Assembly: GCA_029237695.1 (NCBI GenBank)
Contig: CM055274.1
Span: 68,190,828 to 68,254,827, forward strand
DNA length: 64,000 bases
Direction of reading: 5' to 3'
From: Conchocele bisecta
Lineage: Eukaryota > Mollusca > Bivalvia > Lucinida > Thyasiridae
The notes below the pieces were generated by a model. That model searched no databases. It was given only the letters and a program-made list of their open reading frames with translations, and had not been told where the DNA came from. How positions within the stretch are numbered: position 1 is the first letter of the stretch; every line of letters begins with the position of its first letter. Below, piece after piece: positions 59,156-64,000 of the stretch. Both the position numbers and the translations under genes were made by a program.

Positions 59156-59168
59156 CCTATCATTTCTA
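58493..59168 (+). repeat. 338-bp tandem duplication spanning the B tail and a J unit
   Basis: ACTATATCTATTTTTTTAGT, then the B tail, then a J unit occurs at 58,493 and again 338 bp later at about 58,831. The second copy therefore contains an orphan B 3' end without its 5' part. Confidence 0.85.
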
Positions 59169-59189
59169 CTTTACACTCTACTTTTCTAT

Positions 59190-59359
59190 CTCTGCCTAAA
59201 TTAGTATACATGTTTAGCACAACGAGATGAAGAAATAATGCTATAGACTTTCAAATTCTCATTAATGTTTCTTGCCTTGGTGACAGCTTCACATTTCTGC
59301 ATCTTCGCTGTCTGGTCCATATTCGACGGGCATATTTTGTGACTTGCGGCACTCTTGTT
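59190..59359 (+). mobile_element. Truncated family H element, copy 3
   Basis: AGTATACATGTTTAGCACAA then CGAGATGAAGAA, and the terminus TTCGACGGGCATATTTTGTG then CGGCACTCTTGTT, match the last unit and tail of the H copies. Confidence 0.7.
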
Positions 59360-59450
59360 TCGATAATAATTTTACGTATTAAACTGACAATTCCAGATCT
59401 GCTCTGAAATGTATGTCAACTTTCAACGTCATTTACGGAAGATACTGATA

Positions 59451-59622
59451 CAGGCCCGTAGCCAGTGGGGGTTGGAGCGGTCGGACGACCCCCCCCCGCC
59501 CAGCCTCGAGGTCCACTTTTTTAGCTTCGAGGTCCACTTTTTTAGACCCCCCTAGATACCTCAGGCCCCTTGGGCCTTCGAAACGACCCCCCCCCCTTCA
59601 AACAGGTCTGGCTACGGGCCTG
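59451..59622. mobile_element. 172-bp MITE with perfect TIR and 5-bp target duplication
   Basis: CAGGCCCGTAGCCAG and CTGGCTACGGGCCTG are perfect inverted ends. TGATA flanks both sides (59,446-59,450 and 59,623-59,627). The interior has C-runs and a duplicated CTTCGAGGTCCACTTTTTTA (or CCTCGAGG variant). It appears to be a recent insertion. Confidence 0.85.
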
Positions 59623-59966
59623 TGATAGGACAGATGATGTTTGCTGCGAAATTTATGTCAGTTTTCAACGTAGAAGTCGATTGTATTTTAATATCTGCCA
59701 CAAATTCGAATTCCAAATCCGAGACTCGATTACACCCGACACATACTACACACAAAATTTGTGTGTTGCTTTGTGTAAAAAAAAATCAATAACGCTCATC
59801 CGTGTCAAATGCCAGGTGTTTATCTGATGACATCATTCAGCGTGAGGCTGTAAACTGTGTGACCTTTAGGCTATGTTTTGAAATTGAACTGATTGGTCAC
59901 TACGTCGTTTGATCTGTGCCGCAAACGTGGGGCAACGTGCAACTTTTACCCTCACATCAAGGGGCA

Positions 59967-60176
59967 AAATAACCAATTACATGCTGAGGAGACGCTATTA
60001 TGTTTGCGGAAAATCCTAAATATTTTCCTTCTATGCGCTCAGAAGTATACGTCGCGACCACCATTTGAACCGTCTAGTCCAGACGGTTCAAATGAGTGGT
60101 CACAACATTGAGAAATAAATAAAAATAAAAAATTTGATACTCGTAATTTCGTCAATTTCCGAAAGGAATGGGTTAA
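59967..60176. mobile_element. P4-family MITE, copy 2
   Basis: ATAACCAATTACATGC at the left and GAATGGGTTAA at the right. The central hairpin is ACCATTTGAACCGTCT-AGTCC-AGACGGTTCAAATGAGTGGT, followed by GAGAAATAAA as in the copy at 21,917. Confidence 0.75.
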
Positions 60177-60199
60177 AGATACACTCTCGATTATACGCA

Positions 60200-60900
60200 G
60201 ATCTGTTGTTTTCGAAAATATTTCCCGTAAATGGTGTTGAAAATTTGACACAAAATTCAGAGTTCATGTGGAATTGTCGGTGACTTTAGATATGAAAGGT
60301 ATGTCGGGTCGCGGCGTATTCGTCTGATGATGTGTGCGGTCTGGTTTCTGGCAGACTTCAAAATAAAATCGGGACCTTGTAGTATTCTTTGATGTTACAG
60401 TTCAAAGCATTTGGAAGAGTTATGATCGCGGATTCGTGGTAGGAAGGAAATACATTTTCATTGGTTGCATAAATTATTGGACGAAATACTTGAATGAATG
60501 CGCGTGTGTCATTTGTGTTTAAAATAACACCGGTATGGATTAATTTGCTGATTCTTACGTGTTTCACCGAAAGGACCCGGGCCAGTTGTGTTACCGTAAT
60601 ACTCGTACATATACGGATATTAATTATTGCAAATTCAACACATTTTTTTTGCTGTCCGAAAACTTAGGGTTAACAAAATGTCCACAACATTTTTCACCTG
60701 TCCAAATTTTTAGAGACACAAAAAATAATTATTTTCTTGAAAAATAAGGGTGTCCGAATATTTAGGGTGTCCGAAGACATATACATGAAACTTATTAACA
60801 ACCATTTTCCAATAATCAACTGATTGATTGATTGTTTGGGCATGACTATTTATGATATAATACCACAATATACATGTACACAAATACATGAAACACAATA
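60200..60900. other. Non-coding DNA, no gene seen
   Basis: No exon is recognised. At 60,650-60,775 the word TGTCC(G/A)AA-TTTAGGG occurs four times in about 120 bp; a related pair lies at 56,273-56,330. Confidence 0.45.
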
Positions 60901-60912
60901 ACAACCCAACTC

Positions 60913-61045
60913 ATTTTTTGTTCTCAAAAATATGAAAATTACTTTGCAAAAAGTGCAGATCCTGATGAGACGACTTGTCACGAGCCAGATTATCTGGATC
61001 TACACTGATTGCAAACACCACTATATGGCATCACACTGCTCTGCT
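60913..61045 (+). mobile_element. Truncated P2-family MITE
   Basis: ATTTTTTGTTCTCAAAAATA, then AAGTGCAGATCCTGATGAGA, then GAGCCAGATTATCTGGATCT matches the central part of the copy at 22,761, including its hairpin. Confidence 0.7.
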
Positions 61046-61880
61046 ATACCTCACTTGTGTCATTTGGATTGATATAATAGTACCATTTATGTAAAAAATA
61101 TCAAATTTTTTGACAGAATTCTTCAAAATGATGTGCTTTATGTGTGTGTTCTTGACATCTTGGTGGAATGATGCGAGGTTACTTCAACATGTACACTTTT
61201 CTGGGATACCTGCTGTATGGAGAAATTTAGGCCAAGTATGTGAAGTTGCTCTTCGAATGATGAATTGTGTGTCATATGGGTTAAGCATGTCATTCACTAT
61301 CAGCCATTGTTGCAGCTCTGTTGCCATTTGATGAACAGTTTTCCAATGACGTATTTCCATTCAAAACAAGAGAGACATATCGTTTCCCTCAACTGTTTGA
61401 AGACAGATTGGTTTTGCTGTAAAAAACAGATTGTTTTTGCTGTAAAAGGATCAACTGTTGTCATTTTTCTTGTGTGTTCGTTTACCCCAATTTGTTTTAA
61501 AGTGTTTTATCTTAATTTAGAAGAAATGTCTGCAATAAACCAACTATCAACAGTTACCGACCTATTCCAATCATGTGCTGCAATTCTGAGTAGTTTAGTG
61601 AGTGTATCAATGGCTGTAGTTACTGAAGTAGAGACTACCAGGCATATGTCTTTTGATACTAATGGTTACCGTTTCAACCCTACAGATGTATGTATAGCTT
61701 TAACAGGAGAGATGATGGTAAGAAGTGCTGTCGGGGCCCACGAGCACATCTGATGCTTGCATCTTACTAACCTGACCAAATAAGAAATTTAATGATTGGA
61801 CCTATGGAAAACACGAAACTATGCATCTGAGACACATGGCCCTTAAATATTGAAAATAATTTAACTTGTACATTTGTGTC
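61046..61880. other. Unexplained DNA with an unrecognised 162-codon ORF
   Basis: An ORF spans 61,265-61,753 on the plus strand. It has a cysteine-rich first half and a second half with SAINQLSTVTDLFQSCAAIL and MAVVTEVETTRHMSFDTNGY. I do not recognise a family. It shows no repeat origin, but there is no Kozak, splice or codon evidence strong enough to call a gene. Confidence 0.25.
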
Positions 61881-61883
61881 TGT

Positions 61884-62060
61884 GACTGGAGAAATGGGGC
61901 TTATGGCCAATGCGACCAGTGTAGATCCAGACCAGCCTGCGCATCCGCACAGTCTGGTCAGCGTCTGCACTGTTCGACATTCGACGTTTACCAAGCAGTA
62001 GAGATGCTTATCTGGCTGCAGGAGTTTGCTAGCTGATTTGGAGATAGACTGGCCAGAAAT
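61884..62060 (+). repeat. Interspersed repeat Q, copy 2
   Basis: GACTGGAGAAATGGGGCTTA, GACCAGTGTAGATCCAGACC, GCATCCGCACAGTCTGGTCA and CTGCACTGTTCGAC parallel copy 1 at 40,770. GACCAG and CTGGTC form a small hairpin. Confidence 0.65.
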
Positions 62061-62249
62061 GCACAAGAGTAGATGCTGCATTGTGCATCCTGTGGCTGTG
62101 ATGTCCATAATGTTGTGCACTGGGCGCAATAAACGTGTGCACATCGCTGGAAACACTTGATCCTTGTATTATTGTTTACAGTCGTTTGTACTTGTAATTT
62201 GAGAAACAGATGAAGCAGAATAAATCTTATCTGTTTTTATTTGGTTTTT

Positions 62250-63388
62250 GTCGCGCCCGCTTGCGGAAAGCGCGATATAGTTGGCACTTTGGCGTACGTA
62301 CATACGTACGTACGTGTGTCCAGTTAAAGTTTTTGGTTAAGTTGTTTGGTTAAGTTTTTGATTAAGTTTTTTGGTTAAAGTTTTTGGTTAAAGTTTTTGG
62401 TTAAGTTTTTTGGTTAACTTTTTTGGTTAAGTTTTTTGGTTAAAGTTTTTTGTTATACTATATTTCTGCAACTGCTTTGCCCATTACCTTGAAACTTCAC
62501 ATGGATGTTTATCATCATATTTATTTTCATTCTACCCCCCTCCCGTGCGGCCCCTGTGCCCAATGTCAAGGTCAAATTACTTTGAAGTTTTTGGTTAAGT
62601 TCTTTGGTTAAAGTTTTTGGTTAAGTTTTTTGGTTAAGTTTTTGTTGCGCCCGCTTGCGGAAAGCGCGATATAGTCGGCACTTTGGCGTACGTACGTACG
62701 TACGTACTGTACGTACGTACGTACGTGTGTCCAGTTAAAGTTAAAGGTTAAGTTGTTTGGTTAAAGCGCGATATAGTCGGCACTTTGGCGTACGTACGTA
62801 CGTATGTACGTACGTACTGTACGTACGTACGTACGTACGTGTGTCCGGTTAAAGTTAAAGGTTAAGTTGTTTGGTTAAGTTTTTTGGTTAAAGTTTTTGG
62901 TTGAGTTCTTTGGTTAAAGTTTTTGGTTAAGTTTTTTGGTTAAGTCTTTTGGTTAAGTTTTTTGGTTAAAATTTTTCGTTATACTATATCTCTGCAACTG
63001 CTTTGCACCCATTACCTTGAAACTTCACATGGGTGTTTATCATCATCTATATTTTCATTCTACCCCCCTCCCGTGCGGCCCCTGTGCCCAATGTCAAGGT
63101 CAAATTACTTTGAAGTTTTTGGTTAAGTTTTTTGGTTAAAGTTTTTCGTTATACTATATCTCTGCAACTGCTTTGCCCATTACCTTGAAACTTCACATGG
63201 GTGTTTATCATCATCTGTATTTTCATTCTACCCCACTCCCGTGCGGCCCCTGTGCCCAATGTCAAGGTCAAATTACTTTGAAGTTTTTGGTTAAGTTTTT
63301 TGGTTAAGTTTTTCGTTATACTATATCTTTTTTTTAGTGTCCATGCCTCGCCACAAGGCGCGACATGCAGGCCGCAGCCATCTAGTCT
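62250..63388 (+). mobile_element. Hairpin-headed tandem-core element, family C, with (ACGT)n and GGTTAAG arrays
   Basis: The head GTCGCGCCCGCTTGCGGAAA then GCGCGATATAG is followed by GGCACTTTGGCGTACGTACG and (ACGT)n tracts at about 62,292, 62,686 and 62,785. Between them are arrays of TTTTTGGTTAAG-like words and three core units (62,454, 62,983, 63,150) with TATATCTCTGCAACTGCTTT, CACATGGGTGTTTATCATCA and AATGTCAAGGTCAAATTACT. The head is duplicated internally at 62,645 and partly at 62,765. The tail is GGCGCGACATGCAGGCCGCA then GCCATCTAGTCT. Confidence 0.85.
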
Positions 63389-63470
63389 TGCAAATTTTAG
63401 CAGTTTTACCTCTGGAAGTGTTCATGTTTATAAATTGCACATCTCTTTTTACAACGGGGCTTGAGCGGAT

Positions 63471-64000
63471 ATGAGCGCTTGTCTCACCGAGTTCAAGTGT
63501 GACCCATTTGATCATGAAAATCAGACTCGTCGATCTCTACTGTCAGGAATCTCGGCTACCGAAGAGCTCGCGACTGACTTGAAGTCTGCAAAGTGACACA
63601 CGCAAGGTGAATGAGTTCTTGAAAGAGAGAGTGTATTCCAAAAGAAAGTCTCTCAATGACCGAGTCCCTCGTAGCAAGCATCAGAACTTTTCAACTCAAG
63701 AACTGAAGAAAGCAAATGGCGGAAGCCTGACTGGAAAGACTGAGGAAATGTAGTCGAAAGCCATAGTAGCTGTTCTCGGACTTGTCGAAAGCAGCGGTGC
63801 CCTCAAACTAGAAGACGTACTTCATCATCGTGTTACAGGAGAATGCCTTTCTATCTTCAACGGAAATGGAACCATGCGGAAGGTCCAAAAAAGCAAGCTC
63901 CAGGAGAAGCTTACTATGACTCTAATTCCAGAACCTGATGTGTACACGTCTATTGTCGACATGGGTCTCATCTGGCACGTGGCAGCTCCAACCACTGAAG
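63471..64000 (+). pseudogene. Broken gene of an uncharacterised invertebrate protein family (partial, runs off the edge)
   Basis: From 63,471 a frame reads CDPFDHENQTRRSLLSGI then SATEELATDLKSAK and stops at TGA 63,594-63,596. The reading continues in another frame from about 63,604 (VNEFLKERVYSKRKSLNDRV, PRSKHQNFSTQELKKANGGS), meets an in-frame TAG at 63,751-63,753, and runs on to the window end (AIVAVLGLVESSGALKLEDV, GECLSIFNGNGTMRKVQKSK, YTSIVDMGLIWHVAAPTTE). From memory, this order (SGI.A.EEL..D...A, NDRVPRSK, DVL.H, S..NGDGTLRK..K..L, then I.DGM) resembles a multicopy family of uncharacterised proteins in mollusc, cnidarian and echinoderm genomes. Function is unknown. The N-terminal part is missing upstream, where element C ends at 63,388. 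One frameshift plus one nonsense codon within about 530 bp argues for a pseudogene, though a consensus error could explain either lesion. Confidence 0.6.

Noticed and set aside
61265..61753. 162-codon ORF as a real gene
   Set aside because: No recognised domain, poor start context and no splice structure. Kept only as an unexplained stretch.
62330..62450. Telomere-like GGTTAA/GGTTAAG array
   Set aside because: Words are separated by variable T-runs and lie inside element C. There is no TTAGGG-type perfect array.

Overview
This window reads as repeat-dense, non-coding DNA from a eukaryotic nuclear genome. The best guess is a marine invertebrate, most likely a mollusc. The reasons are: no operons or long conserved ORFs; many small non-autonomous transposons; tRNA-derived SINEs; and several elements with a hairpin head, a CCGT- or GGCG-type microsatellite and a 150-190 bp tandem core, an architecture I associate with bivalve 'pearl' elements and helentron-associated elements (HINEs). 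The taxonomic call is inference. I recognise only one protein-coding relic, at the right edge. Nearly all ORFs of 60-230 codons lie inside tandem repeats or mobile elements and are by-products. Layout: (1) 1-15,890 is a satellite array with a 58-bp unit that continues beyond the left edge. It carries 44-bp short units, 20-bp micro-inversions, a higher-order repeat of about 2.65 kb and strikingly uneven consensus quality. (2) 16-19.2 kb holds two hairpin-headed element copies and plain AT-rich DNA. (3) 19.2-21.5 kb is a 24-bp minisatellite, followed by a tRNA-derived SINE. (4) 21.9-28.2 kb is a field of foldback MITEs: TTAA-flanked piggyBac-like elements, a 693-bp foldback element with 1 copy of a 64-bp module in one arm and 9 in the other, and a pogo-like element. 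(5) 28.9-36.4 kb is a stack of nested tandem-core elements, one inserted in another twice over. (6) 36.4-43.3 kb is mostly unique AT-rich DNA with a few degenerate repeats. (7) 43.3-46 kb holds a 630-bp TIR element built from GCAATT and GACCGC words, a 21-bp minisatellite and a hairpin-family element. (8) 46-51.5 kb is mostly unexplained DNA with a SINE and a weak promoter-like stretch. (9) 51.6-63.4 kb is a second mobile-element island with nested insertions that expose empty target sites. (10) 63.47-64.0 kb is a broken gene of an uncharacterised invertebrate protein family that runs off the right edge. No genes act together here. The information lies in repeat architecture: nested insertions show that hairpin-headed elements enter T-runs without target duplication, several unrelated repeat families share the word AGGTCAAGGTCA, and the satellite shows multi-scale organisation.
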